Positions 1 to 9,415 are shown, numbered from the stretch's first letter. The stretch: DNA of 27,173 nucleotides from Chara braunii (GCA_003427395.1 BFEA01000098.1:3396165-3423337), one strand, 5' to 3'. Made by a program: numbers and translations. Notes: generated by a model not told the origin, from the sequence alone.

Positions 1-9
1 CATTCCAAG

Positions 10-140
10 CATGATCTTTTGTTTACTTGTTTATTTATTTATCTATTTAGATGTTTATTTCGTTTATTTATTCGATGTATGTCGTTATTTCGTTTGTTAG
101 GTAGTCGTTTGTCTACTTATTTATTGAATTTTATTCCCGT
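10..140. repeat. AT-rich TTTATT-type low-complexity tract
   Basis: Irregular repetition of TTTATT, TTTGTT and CGTTTATT words. No open frame, tRNA or other gene signal is seen in bases 1-345. Confidence 0.6.
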
Positions 141-349
141 TTCCGCTGCTTGTTCATGCTGCTATTCTGAAAAACTACAAGCCTATTGATGGTATTTATT
201 ACCTTCTTTTTTCTTTTTCCCTTCTTTTTTAAGGGCTACGGCATCAAGCTATCGTCATCGAACTGACCGGTTCTGGGTACTTCATCATTATTTCATTCAT
301 CAGGATTCGTACTCAGATGTGCCTGTTTATCAGCAGTTCATGGGTGTAT

Positions 350-560
350 CCCCTTTTTTTTTTTTTTGTTTTTTTTTTGCCATTCTGTTTTTTTTTTTTT
401 TCCCAAAAGCATCCTGTGTTTTCCCTTTCCCTGTTAAGTAGTTATGGATCCGTACATCTGGGTACAGGTAAGTCCTCATCCGTGCAAGTACGGATTCAAA
501 CCGGTGGCCCCTCGGCCTCAAGAGCCAAGTCCCTTAACCAGTACACCCAGGACATGGGGT
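350..560 (-). mobile_element. Candidate tRNA-derived SINE with A-rich tail
   Basis: Read on the minus strand, an A-box-like word (TACTGGTTAAGGG, 543-531) is followed about 30 nt later by a near-consensus pol III B box (GGTTTGAATCC, 502-492; consensus GGTTCGANTCC). Between them a 7-nt loop closed by a G/C-rich stem resembles a decayed anticodon arm. Downstream on the same strand are A-rich runs (409-351), as at a SINE 3' end. The T-arm stem pairs poorly, so this is not a working tRNA gene. No clear target duplication was found and the ends are approximate. Confidence 0.5.
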
Positions 561-1749
561 TCAAAAGTGGGACCATACCACCAGTCATGATATCCACCCT
601 ACCCCTGCAAGACTGTAGTGTCCAAAGACTCCAGAGTCAAACACAACACCTCACTCATCTCCCATGGACACGGCAATTCTGGCACACTTCGCGCTCCAAT
701 CAGTAAGGTTTATAACTTTATAGTTAATGCTACTTTGAAAAAAAAAAAAGAAAGGCAAAAAGAAGAGCCCCTCTGTCGGGCCTTTGCCCTTTTTCTGTTT
801 TGTATCCTTTATGCATTATAATCTATAGTACTAAAAAATTCTGTTGTTTTTTGAAATGCAGTTAAATAAACGGCATAATTCTCTATTGAACCAAAAAAAA
901 AAAAAAAAAAAGCGAAAAGAGTAGCTAACGAAACATCCCGATCCCGTATGACGATTTTATTATTATTATTATTATTATTTTTTTTTTTTTTTGGATAGAA
1001 AAGTTGGCAGTCTTGAGACGATCCTGAGTAAGGAATGTTGAGAGGTGCAACAATCTTATTGCATGGAAGAAATTACTTTTTCCATCCAGGATCTGAACTC
1101 CTTTCTTAGGGAGCTCGCAGGGAAGCAGGTTTTGCTCTTTTTAATTATGATTAAAACTCAATAAAACTCATTTCTTGTGGAGAAGAAGGAATGAAGGAAG
1201 GAAAAGAGGCACTTTACATAATGTTTTTTTTTTTTTTTTTTTTTTTGTCTTTCTTGAAACACTAAAAGAAGGCATGCAGGAAGGTAAAAGACAAGTAGAA
1301 GAAGAACAACAACAAGAACAAGAACAAGAACAAAAAGAAGTAAGCAAGGAGGAGAGTAGAGGAGAGATTATTCTGCCTCCAAACTCTGCTGTGACCTCTT
1401 GGTGCTTTTCCTGACTCTCAAGTGCACGTTTCAATTTACGTATTACTTCTTATCTGTTTATTGATGGCCAACTCTCGGTTTGTATTTGTTTGTCGATTGA
1501 TGGCCTCATGTCATCAGGTGCTGATAGCCTCGAATGCAAACGTAGGCGGACCAGCAACTGCAGCTGCAATGGCCTCTGCCCGATCGTGGCCTGAGATGGT
1601 GAGACTGGTCCCTCTCTCTCTCTCTCTCGCTCGCTCTTTTTTTTTTCTTTTTTTTTTTTTCCGCACCTGTCGTTTTGACATTCATGATGGACTCTGTTTT
1701 TGGCTGTTAATGACCACGTGAGACAGAAGCAGGGAGAATTGCCAAGGTG
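561..1749. other. Unassigned region with homopolymers and microsatellites
   Basis: No gene recognised. It holds poly-A (about 893-911), a (TTA)n tract running into poly-T (958-992), poly-T (1224-1246), a purine-rich GAAGAACAA stretch (about 1295-1355) and a (TC)n tract (1611-1628) next to poly-T. Short open frames across it are low-complexity translations of these tracts. Confidence 0.6.
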
Positions 1750-1906
1750 GGTAGGAGGATTTAGGGTTTAGGATTGAGAAAATATAGATAGATTGTGTGC
1801 AAATGTACGGTTTATAGTTTAGTGGATTTGTAAGTTTTAGGGTGTAGGGTTTAGGGTTGTAGGGCGTAGCGGGTAGAAGTGTAGGGTTTAGAACTGAGAG
1901 TTTAGG
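1750..1906 (+). repeat. Degenerate telomere-like (TTTAGGG) tract
   Basis: Many copies of TTTAGGG, GTAGGG and TTTAGG in one orientation, interrupted by other bases. TTTAGGG is the usual plant telomere unit, so this resembles an old interstitial telomeric sequence. It could also be a simple repeat that converged on the same words. Confidence 0.6.
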
Positions 1907-2164
1907 CCTTAAACCACCAGTACATCTGGAGAATTCGAGTGAGCCCCTCCATAAAAAGTTAGGGGACTCTGGACAGGGCCTGCCTGGGGGCGGACAGGAA
2001 CTTTTTTTTTTTTCAGGGCTGGGCGTAATTAGTGCCACCCCAAGGCATGGACACATTTTTTTCTCTACTGGCCCTTCAGACACCCGGTCCCGAGCCTCCG
2101 GAATTTCAGGAGAGGCTCAATCAGATTCTCAGCTTGGCTGCGGCCATGTACCGGTGGTTTAAGA

Positions 2165-2420
2165 GGTTAATCGTTTATGGGTTTTAGAGAGTAGTTTTTA
2201 GGGGTTAGGTTCCACGTTTTTAGGGTTTAGGGTTACGGTTAGGGTTTAGGTTTCAGTGTTTAGGGTTTAGGCCGGAGGGTTTAGGAGGTCGGCGGCTTAG
2301 GGGGTCAGCGGTTTAGGGGGTCGGCGGTTTAGGGGGTCGGCGGCTTAGGGGGTTTGGAATGCATGGATTTGAACAGGCTTTGGTTGTCCAAGGAGTTTAG
2401 AGGGTTTAGGGTTTATTTTT
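2165..2420 (+). repeat. Second telomere-like tract
   Basis: TTTAGGG/TTAGGG words recur in the same orientation as the tract at 1750-1906. The two are separated by about 260 bp of non-repetitive DNA. A GC-rich 16-bp tandem repeat is embedded at 2287-2350. Confidence 0.6.
2287..2350 (+). repeat. 16-bp tandem repeat, four copies
   Basis: Four consecutive units of GGTCGGCGGYTTAGGG (2287-2302, 2303-2318, 2319-2334, 2335-2350), differing only at one A/G and one C/T position. Each unit ends in TTAGGG, so it looks like a GC-rich expansion of the surrounding telomere-like repeat. Confidence 0.85.
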
Positions 2421-2530
2421 TGCACCCAAGACATTACCCTGATGAACGTAGGAATGAAGGTCTGTAGAGGTTTTCAAATCTGCCAGATTTGGGGAGATAG
2501 TACCATGAAGGTGTGGGGAGTTGCTCCCAT

Positions 2531-2765
2531 GACAGGATGCTTATGAGGTACTTCATCCAGTAGCAATGAAGGTCTTGGGGTGGGTGGGTGTGGGGGGGGG
2601 GGGAAGGAGAAGGCCTACCTTCTTCCCCTGAATACAGTGCACCCTGTATAGAAGTGACCTTTCCTGTCGAATACAGTCATAAAAAGGGTGCATTATGTTC
2701 TGGGCCACTACCCGTACCCTGATAGGATGCTTGCAAAGGTACTTCATCCAGTATCCATCAAAGTC
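2531..2765. repeat. Diverged direct repeat pair
   Basis: A block with AGGATGCTT and GGTACTTCATCCAGTA occurs at about 2534-2561 and again at about 2724-2753, in the same orientation about 190 bp apart. A poly-G run (2593-2603) lies between. Likely an old segmental duplication or repeat-family fragments. Confidence 0.6.
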
Positions 2766-2767
2766 CA

Positions 2768-3003
2768 GGGAGCATTTTGTTTATTAAATATTTTTTTTGT
2801 TTATTAAATATGAGTGCCTTTTTTTTTCTTTTTTTTAAAAAAAAAAGCCCAGGTTCAGGTAGAGGCTCCTGAGTTAAATAATCTTTAAAAACTTAAAAAG
2901 CCATCAGGATTCGGGGAGCATTTTGTTTATTAAATAATATTTTCGTTTATTAAATAATTTATTTTGTTTATTAAATAACTTTTTTTTAATTAAATAATTG
3001 AAT
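2768..3003. repeat. AT-rich repeat of TTTGTTTATTAAATA
   Basis: Two blocks share GGGAGCATTTTGTTTATTAA (from about 2768 and from about 2914). Within them the word TTTGTTTATTAAATA or a close variant occurs about five to six times. Non-coding. Confidence 0.75.
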
Positions 3004-3938
3004 ACGAGTTCCTGAGTTGTGGCTGAATAGTGCATGGTAGTGCATGCTTACAACTTTTTGTTTATTATTTTTTTTATTTTTATTTTTCTAAGTCATAAAG
3101 GCAGTTTCAAGAACAGAACTGTTCAAAGCGACGCACATGTGGTTGTATACCGTCCAGCATGCGTACAAAATCCAACGTCATCCTCCTCATCTGGACCATG
3201 TGGTTGTCTATGTTCACCATGTGGGGACCACAACAGACTGCTGTGTTTGAAACCGGATTTTGTTTTACTCGGTATCTGTTCCTTTCAAATTGTACGATCT
3301 TGATTTTCTTTGTTTTGTTTTTTCCCCTCCTGAGGTTGTGGCATGCCAATTCTCACCGAAATTTTTTTTGTGCTGCTCGTAGTCTTCTTTAAGTTCTTTT
3401 TTTCCCCCCTTTTTTTCCCTTTTTTTGAAAATTTTCCCCTCACTCGGTGAATTTCTGACATTTCTGGAAACTTCGGTGGTGCTTGTCATCGTCCTGCAGG
3501 TGCAGCCTGCTCTCCTCACAGGCACACTGGGATATGTAATTGGAACTGCAGTGGGGTGTGCAGTAGGAGGCTTGTTACATTTGCTTCCTTGATGACAGAT
3601 AAAAGTCTTCCTAAGGATGTGCAAAATTTTTGGGGGGTTGGATTAAGCTGGCTGGTTTCTTTGGAGCAATTACTGGGTTCGCCTTCACGAGTCTCTAACC
3701 CAGGTATAGGATGACATCACCTTCGAGCGCAGATCCAACCATTTGTGGGCCATCCTTTAAGTGTATTGCCCTCTTTCTGTTCCTGCCTCGCTCAGTAAAC
3801 AGTCCGTCCACCTGCCTCCTTGTGTCCCTTTGTGTGTTTGTCTGCATGTGTGTGTCGTAAACTGTCACCACAACAACACCTTTTCCACCCAGATGAGTGG
3901 ATCCGAAATTGAACCAGCTTTACCTCTAGAGCAATGTA

Positions 3939-3943
<5 letters not shown>
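3004..3943. other. Unassigned region
   Basis: No recognisable gene, RNA or element. Open frames of 60-120 codons on both strands overlap each other and are T-rich, with no family resemblance. Confidence 0.5.

Positions 3944-3999
<56 letters not shown>
3944..3999. repeat. (GT)n microsatellite
   Basis: Uninterrupted GT dinucleotides, about 28 units. Confidence 0.97.
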
Positions 4000-4001
<2 letters not shown>

Positions 4002-4244
4002 GGTAATATAACAAAGCAACACGATACACGGGAACCTTGTGATTGATTCCCTCACCTAATGCTGGACTGCGTTCCCATTCGTCGGTCTGTCCCATGCCAC
4101 ATACCACCAGTACCCGCAGACAAGTCCAAAGGTCAATAAAAGAGAAGATGGAGGAGGAGAGAGAAAGAGAGAAAGAGCGGGGAGCAACGATGGCATAACC
4201 ATCAAGGTTGGTGTAGTGACCACTAGAGGAGGGATGACACATCC

Positions 4245-4350
4245 CTTCACATCATACTTGCAAGCAGACGGACCGGACGAGTGTCCTGTCCGGTCCGCTT
4301 TGCCACGTGCAGCACCCTCCCCCCGGACCAGACCAGACAGGGCCGTTTTT

Positions 4351-4381
<31 letters not shown>

Positions 4382-4493
4382 GGTTGTAGCTGGTCGTCGG
4401 GCGCACATTCATGCGCCGCGCGGGTCCGGTCTGACGGTCTGCCGCACGTGCGGAACCGCCCAGACGGCGTCCGCTTGCAAGTATGCTTCACAT
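4245..4493. mobile_element. hAT-like MITE with 8-bp target duplication
   Basis: The element body is 4253-4485 (233 bp). Its ends are inverted: CATACTTGCAAGC at 4253-4265 and GCTTGCAAGTATG at 4473-4485, extending to about 18 bp with one mismatch. The bases just outside are a perfect 8-bp direct repeat, CTTCACAT (4245-4252 and 4486-4493), which fits the hAT preference nTnnnnAn. The inside is non-coding. It holds a perfect 10-bp inverted repeat (CGGACCGGAC at 4269-4278 with its complement at 4288-4297), a T15 run joined to a G23 run (4346-4383) and the palindrome CCGCACGTGCGG (4442-4453). No transposase is present, so it would depend on one encoded elsewhere. Confidence 0.85.
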
Positions 4494-4793
4494 GCTTTTA
4501 AGCGCTTGCTCCCATCAAGGCTCATTAGAAGTGAGGTGTCCTCGTGCACCCGGCTAAGATGCCCATGGAATATCACGATGCAAAAGCCATTAAGGCAAAA
4601 CATCGGTGAGGTGAATGACGGAGAGGTAACAAGGCACTGGACAACAAGAGGTTGCAAGTCACATAGGATGGAGGACATGGGGGAGGAGGGTGGGCAGACA
4701 ACCAACACAAAGCAACAAGTGAAAAAGGCACGAAGTAGCAATACCAAGTTGGAAAAACGGAGAACAAAAAAAATTAATAAACACGGATGATGA

Positions 4794-4851
4794 CAGACTG
4801 TTTCGTCGGAGTTGCACCGACTCATCAGGAGGCTGAACCCTCGACAATCTG
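4794..4851 (-). ncRNA. Type III hammerhead ribozyme
   Basis: On the minus strand every element of a hammerhead is present in order. Stem III 5' arm CAGAUUG (4851-4845) is followed by UC, giving a GUC cleavage triplet. Stem I is GAGG/CCUC with a 6-nt loop (4842-4829). The core CUGAUGA is at 4828-4822, stem II GUCGG/CCGAC with a 7-nt loop at 4821-4805, and GAAA at 4804-4801. The closing arm CAGUCUG (4800-4794) pairs with CAGAUUG over 7 bp with one G-U pair. Predicted self-cleavage lies between 4843 and 4842. The open-stem-III layout matches plant retrozymes, non-autonomous retroelements that give circular RNAs. No second intact copy in direct orientation is seen here. Confidence 0.93.
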
Positions 4852-5420
4852 CGGAGTCTTCGTATTGGATAGTTTGGGTCATGAACCCTTTGACCCTTGT
4901 TGAAGGCAGACTGTCCCCCAAACAGAACACAGCAGCGGGCAGCAACCCTGCGGAGCACCAGGCAACACAGTAGAGGCAACATGGCTGCACAACGCCAAAA
5001 ATGACTGCAAGGAACGACACGACGCGCAGGACAAGCAGTGCGGCAACCACGCCGTGAAGCAAGGCAACACCAACAAGGCAACCATACAGCAGGGGACGAC
5101 AATGCTAGCGGTCGAGTAGCACATCAACCATGCAGTGGAGCACAAGGCAGCACCTACAGGGCAAGTGAACTACAAGGCGTGCAAGCAAAGGACATGGAAG
5201 GCACGGCCAGCGGATGAGCGGCAAGGCAGCAGAGAAGCGAAGCGCAAAGGCAACACCAACAACATGGCCACACCACACAGCGAACACATCAACCTGCAAA
5301 GAACCACATGCGAAGCAAGCGGGACAGACAGCAAGGCAGCGGCAGAGCGCAGACGAGGCAGTCCACACATCCAACACGGAGCAAAGCAGCACATGACCTA
5401 CTAACATCATGATTGAACCT
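4852..5420. other. Spacer between two inverted hammerhead copies
   Basis: About 570 bp rich in GGCAACA, AAGGCAAC and AGCACA words on the plus strand. It gives long but compositionally biased open frames in several frames on the minus strand. No protein family is recognised. The length is in the range of a retrozyme body, so it may be the central region of such an element, but no tRNA primer site or long terminal repeat was identified. Confidence 0.4.
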
Positions 5421-5487
5421 CGCAGACTGTTGGTTCCCACCTCCCACTGAGCCAGGGAGTCACTCCGACGAGCATTCGTCATCACCC
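5421..5487 (+). ncRNA. Decayed hammerhead copy, opposite orientation
   Basis: The plus strand here aligns with the minus-strand hammerhead at 4851-4786: CGCAGACTGTT matches CGCAGATTGTC, ACTCCGACGA matches exactly, and CGTCATCACCC resembles the flank of the intact copy. The catalytic core has decayed. CUGAUGA is replaced by CUGAGCC, the GAAA-ACA segment reads GAGCA, and stem III no longer closes. It should be inactive. It looks like a diverged inverted copy of the same element end. Confidence 0.55.
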
Positions 5488-5664
5488 ACAGGCAACACAG
5501 ACATCCCGAACTGAGAAGCCCCCCTAAGAGTGCAGTAGGCACTCCAAAAGAGGAGCCACCGACTGTTTGGCACTACTTAAGGGTGCTCAGTTTGGTAAGC
5601 AAAAATACTTAGAAAAAATCAGCGGGAGGACAGACAACAAGAGGAAAACAGAGACATAAACCTG

Positions 5665-5668
<4 letters not shown>

Positions 5669-5702
<34 letters not shown>
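5669..5702. repeat. (TG)n microsatellite
   Basis: Uninterrupted TG dinucleotides, 17 units. Confidence 0.95.
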
Positions 5703-5704
<2 letters not shown>

Positions 5705-5782
5705 TCCGTTTGAACCTGTCCATCTGAAGTTGGCAGAAAAGCACCTTCCGAGTATGGAAGGATTGGGTCTTGGCCGGGCAAA

Positions 5783-5803
5783 TCTCTCTCTCTCTCTCTC
5801 ATG

Positions 5804-5894
<91 letters not shown>

Positions 5895-5895
5895 N

Positions 5896-5967
<72 letters not shown>
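5783..5967. repeat. (TC)n and long (GA)n microsatellite
   Basis: A (TC)9 tract (5783-5800) is followed after 8 bases by an about 158-bp (AG)n run (5809-5967) with one undetermined base at 5895. The two tracts are complementary and could fold back on each other. The true length may be collapsed in the assembly. Confidence 0.95.
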
Positions 5968-5968
<1 letters not shown>

Positions 5969-7070
5969 CATGTCACACACAAGTTAATCCAAACCACCGT
6001 CCTGCATGACAAAAAGGATTTTGAGTCCTGTTCTAGGATCCTGTTTGAGCATTTATCTCCCAGGACCTTAGGTATGCGGGGAAAGGGGGTTGCAGGAGAG
6101 GTAGAAGTTATTGGCGAGTGTCGTCCTCCTGTTGGCCATCGAAGGGGAGAGATGGTTAATGGAAGGCCCAAAATTCGGTTTTTTTTTTCGCTGCATCACC
6201 ACAAGCAATGTCGTCGAACATTTTGCAAACAAAAAGCAAACATTCAGGGAAATATGACAGTTTCAGTGAGAAATTCGCCGAAAATGACACCACTATTAAC
6301 CATTAGTGTCGAAGGGGGGAGGGGTAAAAACACTCAGAGAAGTGCAATCTCCGAGTCTAAAGCCTACCGTCTTCACCCGAAAATAACGCCCGGTCGTTAT
6401 ATTCAACTTACCCTTAAAAAATCAGATTTCTGTTTTAGTAACTTTTTACAAGTCAAAAGACTGAAAAGTTGTGAAAACTCATCGCTTTTGATTTCTTTTT
6501 TTGTCTGTCTTTGAATTGTTGGCTGTATCAGGACTGCTGAACATAAACTCTTCTCATTGTATACCCAACTTCAGGTAGAACCAGCTCTTCCAGGATTGTC
6601 AAAATTGCTGCCACTCAGAAGCATTATTATAAGTGGCAAGCTTAGTGGAAGTGGAATCATCGAAAGTGCGGTCTCAGTCGCTTGAATCTCTCTCAGATGT
6701 TCTTGGAGAAATCGGCTTGGGAGACAGTTTGCGAAAAAACTCCATAGAATCATAAATGGGATTGTGGTGAATCCGGTGATTCATTCTGCATCAGTAATTA
6801 GTAGTTAGTAATTAGTAATTACAAAACTAACTCAAGCGTGGTCCCCACAAGGCCAAGATTTCCCGGCCATTTTTTACGGGTACCGGGGTACGTATTGATG
6901 AATTATTAATTTATTAGAATATTATTAGTCGATTAGTATATTAGTCAATAATTGTGTAATATTAATCTGCAGCCATCAACAAATAATAAACACTACGGTC
7001 ACTACCGATCATTACAAAATTTTGTCTGGACACCCCTTTTTTGACCTTGTTGGGTAGCAAAATTTCCAAG
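5968..7070. other. Unassigned region upstream of the FkbM gene
   Basis: No gene recognised. The AT-rich stretch 6785-6960 repeats TTAGTAATTA and TATTAGT words. A strong splice-donor-like word, CAGGTAAGT (about 7075-7083), sits 43 bp before the start codon of the following gene and could mark a 5' UTR intron, but no matching acceptor was settled. Confidence 0.5.
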
Positions 7071-7125
7071 ATTGCAGGTAAGTTATAAATCATTCTTGAC
7101 TCGGACTTTGATTTTAACTTCAACA

Positions 7126-8439
7126 ATGAAGTCGCCCCGTTGGCACTCCTCTGCCGGGCATGTGTCAAGCATGCAAATTTGCATGTTGATTCTTTGTGTG
7201 GTCTTCTTCGTTGCGTATATTTTGTCGCCGATCTCTGTCTGGGGTATCATTGATTGGGAAAAGAAACAAACCACCCAGGACCCTCTTGTGCAGTTCATCT
7301 TCAATCAAACTGGGACTGGGACTGGGACTGGGACTGGGACTGGGATGGGTTCAGGAACTGCAGTAGGTAAGCATGCTTCCTCCGTAGGGAGCCATAGGCC
7401 CCATGGGTCCCGTCAAAAAGCCCTTCTGTCAGTTGGTGGTGAGACGAAGACTCACCAGCTTGTCCACTCTTCGCAGCGATGCAGTAGGGCTCATGAGCTC
7501 TGTGGCTTTTCTTCCCCCCGCGATGTGGCGAAGATCTTGAGTGTCACTCACAATTGCCGAGCTGGCGGGCATCGCTTCTGGTTTCTCGGGCAGTGGCGGA
7601 ATTTCTCCCAGCTCGAGGAATCCTTGTCAAAGCTACCAACAACGAAGAAGACACCTCCTTGCGTCATCGGGTGCGTAGCCGGCGAGGTCCCGTGCTTGAA
7701 AGAGGCATGCCTTCTTCAGTTCTACTTGCGCCCTCGGACATCTGATATATGGGTCCTACAACAGCTGTATGAGAAGATGGAGTACGAGTTTGTCGCCGGT
7801 TTCGAGTTGACGAGGATTCTCGATGCCGGGGCAAACATTGGGCTCGCATCGATCATTCTCGCCAACCTTTTTCCAAACGCTACGATCGTTGCGCTTGAAC
7901 CAAGCCCAACCAACTTCAAAGTCCTCCTCCTGAACGTTCACCCCTACCCCAACGTTATCCCCCTCCATGCCGCGCTTTGGGATTCCGTGTCCCGTGTGGA
8001 GGTCAGCAACCCTGCGTCTGGGAACGAGTGGGGTACCATGGTCCATTCTTCTAAGTCCTGGTCCCGAGATGGAACTGGTGGTCCCGACAGTTATGATGAA
8101 GGCAGAGCGGCAGCTCCTGCGGTGACCATGGACTTCGTGGCAAACCTGTTCAATATAACCCATTTCGACTTTGTCAAGATCGACATCGAAGGGGCAGAGA
8201 AGGAGGTGTTCACAAAGTCACACTCCAATCGCCTGCAATGGCTGGAGAGAGTGCCGTTGGTGATGGTGGAGATGCACGATTGGATGAAGGAGGGCTCCTC
8301 GCGTCCCGTTCTTAGCATGTTCGAACGCGGCGACGGGAAGTATACTAGAATCCGCGATTACGGCGTCTGGAAGGCCTGGGAGAACAAGGCGCTTATCAAG
8401 CCGATTCGGAAGCTCCACTTGTCTTACCCAAGCGCTTAG
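7126..8439 (+). CDS. FkbM-family methyltransferase, membrane anchored
   Basis: A 437-residue protein from the ATG at 7126 in a good context (AACAATGAAG). The frame is open 18 codons further upstream but has no earlier ATG. Residues 16-42 form one hydrophobic helix after a short basic N-terminus, so this looks like a type II Golgi/ER membrane protein with a lumenal enzyme domain. The SAM-binding motif I, ILDAGANIGLAS, is at 231-242, the acidic ribose-binding ALEPS at 256-260, the FkbM signature FDFVKIDIEGAE at 347-358, and VMVEMHDW at 379-386. FkbM enzymes (PF05050) are SAM-dependent and mostly methylate oxygen on sugars or other metabolites; the substrate here is unknown. The stretch between the anchor and the domain holds a Thr-Gly repeat encoded by an ACTGGG hexanucleotide. 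The frame is intact and ends at TAG. A donor-like AGGTAAGC inside the repeat-rich linker (about 7364-7371) means alternative splicing cannot be excluded. Confidence 0.88.
   Translation: MKSPRWHSSAGHVSSMQICMLILCVVFFVAYILSPISVWGIIDWEKKQTTQDPLVQFIFNQTGTGTGTGTGTGMGSGTAVGKHASSVGSHRPHGSRQKALLSVGGETKTHQLVHSSQRCSRAHELCGFSSPRDVAKILSVTHNCRAGGHRFWFLGQWRNFSQLEESLSKLPTTKKTPPCVIGCVAGEVPCLKEACLLQFYLRPRTSDIWVLQQLYEKMEYEFVAGFELTRILDAGANIGLASIILANLFPNATIVALEPSPTNFKVLLLNVHPYPNVIPLHAALWDSVSRVEVSNPASGNEWGTMVHSSKSWSRDGTGGPDSYDEGRAAAPAVTMDFVANLFNITHFDFVKIDIEGAEKEVFTKSHSNRLQWLERVPLVMVEMHDWMKEGSSRPVLSMFERGDGKYTRIRDYGVWKAWENKALIKPIRKLHLSYPSA
7309..7344 (+). repeat. (ACTGGG)6 coding microsatellite
   Basis: Six perfect hexanucleotide units inside the FkbM gene, encoding alternating Thr-Gly just after the membrane anchor. 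The period keeps frame, so copy-number change would alter linker length without breaking the protein. Confidence 0.93.
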
Positions 8440-9079
8440 GCGAACTTAATGGCATTCATAGTATGTGTCTATATTACGCGGATCGTCTCGTCGCGTCACA
8501 TGTATATTATAGTAACACATGCAAGCATGTATCTTCGGGCACTTCTGCTAGAGGTTAGATAGAGGATGTATGATCTCCCAAAGAGGAGGACCCAATGCTT
8601 GACTCTGTTTTCCTTGAAGGGCTTGTTGGCTAGGGGCTGCAAAGAAGGGGGAAGGATAAGTTGGAACTGCGTTTGTGAACCAAAAAGAAAAAGGGAAAAA
8701 AAAGGAAAAAGGTTGGCGCTGCAGGAAAGGTACTGGAGCCCAAGGAGAGCATGCAGAATAACTGGAATCGTCGCATTGTTCTGAAGAGATTGAGAATCTC
8801 AGTATCAGCTGGCAGAAGGAGGAGACGTTGAGCTGAAAAGGACAGGGTGTTGAGGTCTTCTGGAGGAGGGAGAATAGGTTGAGGGTGGGCTGAGTTTTGG
8901 CATCGGCGCAGAAATTGTCGAAAGAGACTTGCTGACTGTGTGTTATGTCATTTGCATCTCGCTGGTGTTTGTACAGTAGCAGAAGCGGACGGCATTGCAG
9001 TGAGATGTGTGAATGCGAGGGGGAGAAGAAGAAGAAGAAGAAATGATGGAAAGAGGGATGACGGGTTCTGATCAGCTTT

Positions 9080-9082
<3 letters not shown>
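8440..9082. other. 3' flank of the FkbM gene
   Basis: Probably begins with the 3' UTR. An A/G-rich stretch (8680-8710) and a (GAA)n-like tract (about 9026-9042) are present. No further gene is recognised. Confidence 0.5.

Positions 9083-9155
<73 letters not shown>
9083..9155. repeat. (GA)n microsatellite
   Basis: Uninterrupted AG dinucleotides, about 36 units. Confidence 0.96.
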
Positions 9156-9158
<3 letters not shown>

Positions 9159-9220
9159 TGGAAAAGGGTGTAAGAAACTTCAAACGGCTTGTAGTGAACG
9201 GATCCTGCGGGACATTAGAT

Positions 9221-9415
9221 CATATACCGTGTTTTTTTTTGTTTTTTTTTTTGCCCAACTACAGTCACTGGTCTCAGTGGTCTGCTAGGGGAGCTGATAC
9301 AAGCAGGCACCCCTAGCCAGCCTGTGGCTGGCTCCAATCTATTGGTGGGGAGCTTCACCTGCTGGAAACCGGGTCCAGCGTCCATTTACAATTGATACTC
9401 TTGTAGACCATATAC
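9221..9415 (-). mobile_element. Possible short retroposon with A-tail
   Basis: On the minus strand the segment ends in an A-rich tail (9252-9232, two A runs split by one C). The word CATATAC flanks it on both sides (9221-9227 and 9409-9415), a possible short target duplication. It contains self-complementary pieces (CTAGGGG with CCCCTAG, and AGCCAGCC with GGCTGGCT). No pol III box was found, so the class is uncertain. Confidence 0.3.

Noticed and set aside
3865-4242. His/Thr-rich frames on the minus strand
   Set aside because: They are translations of the (GT)n microsatellite.
4409-5545. Several long minus-strand open frames (up to 217 codons)
   Set aside because: They overlap in different frames, are Cys/Leu/Val-rich from one compositional bias, match no family, and cover the MITE edge and the hammerhead region.
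5801-6514. 237-codon plus-strand frame beginning in (GA)n
   Set aside because: Its first part is Arg-Glu translation of the microsatellite. The remainder has no family features.
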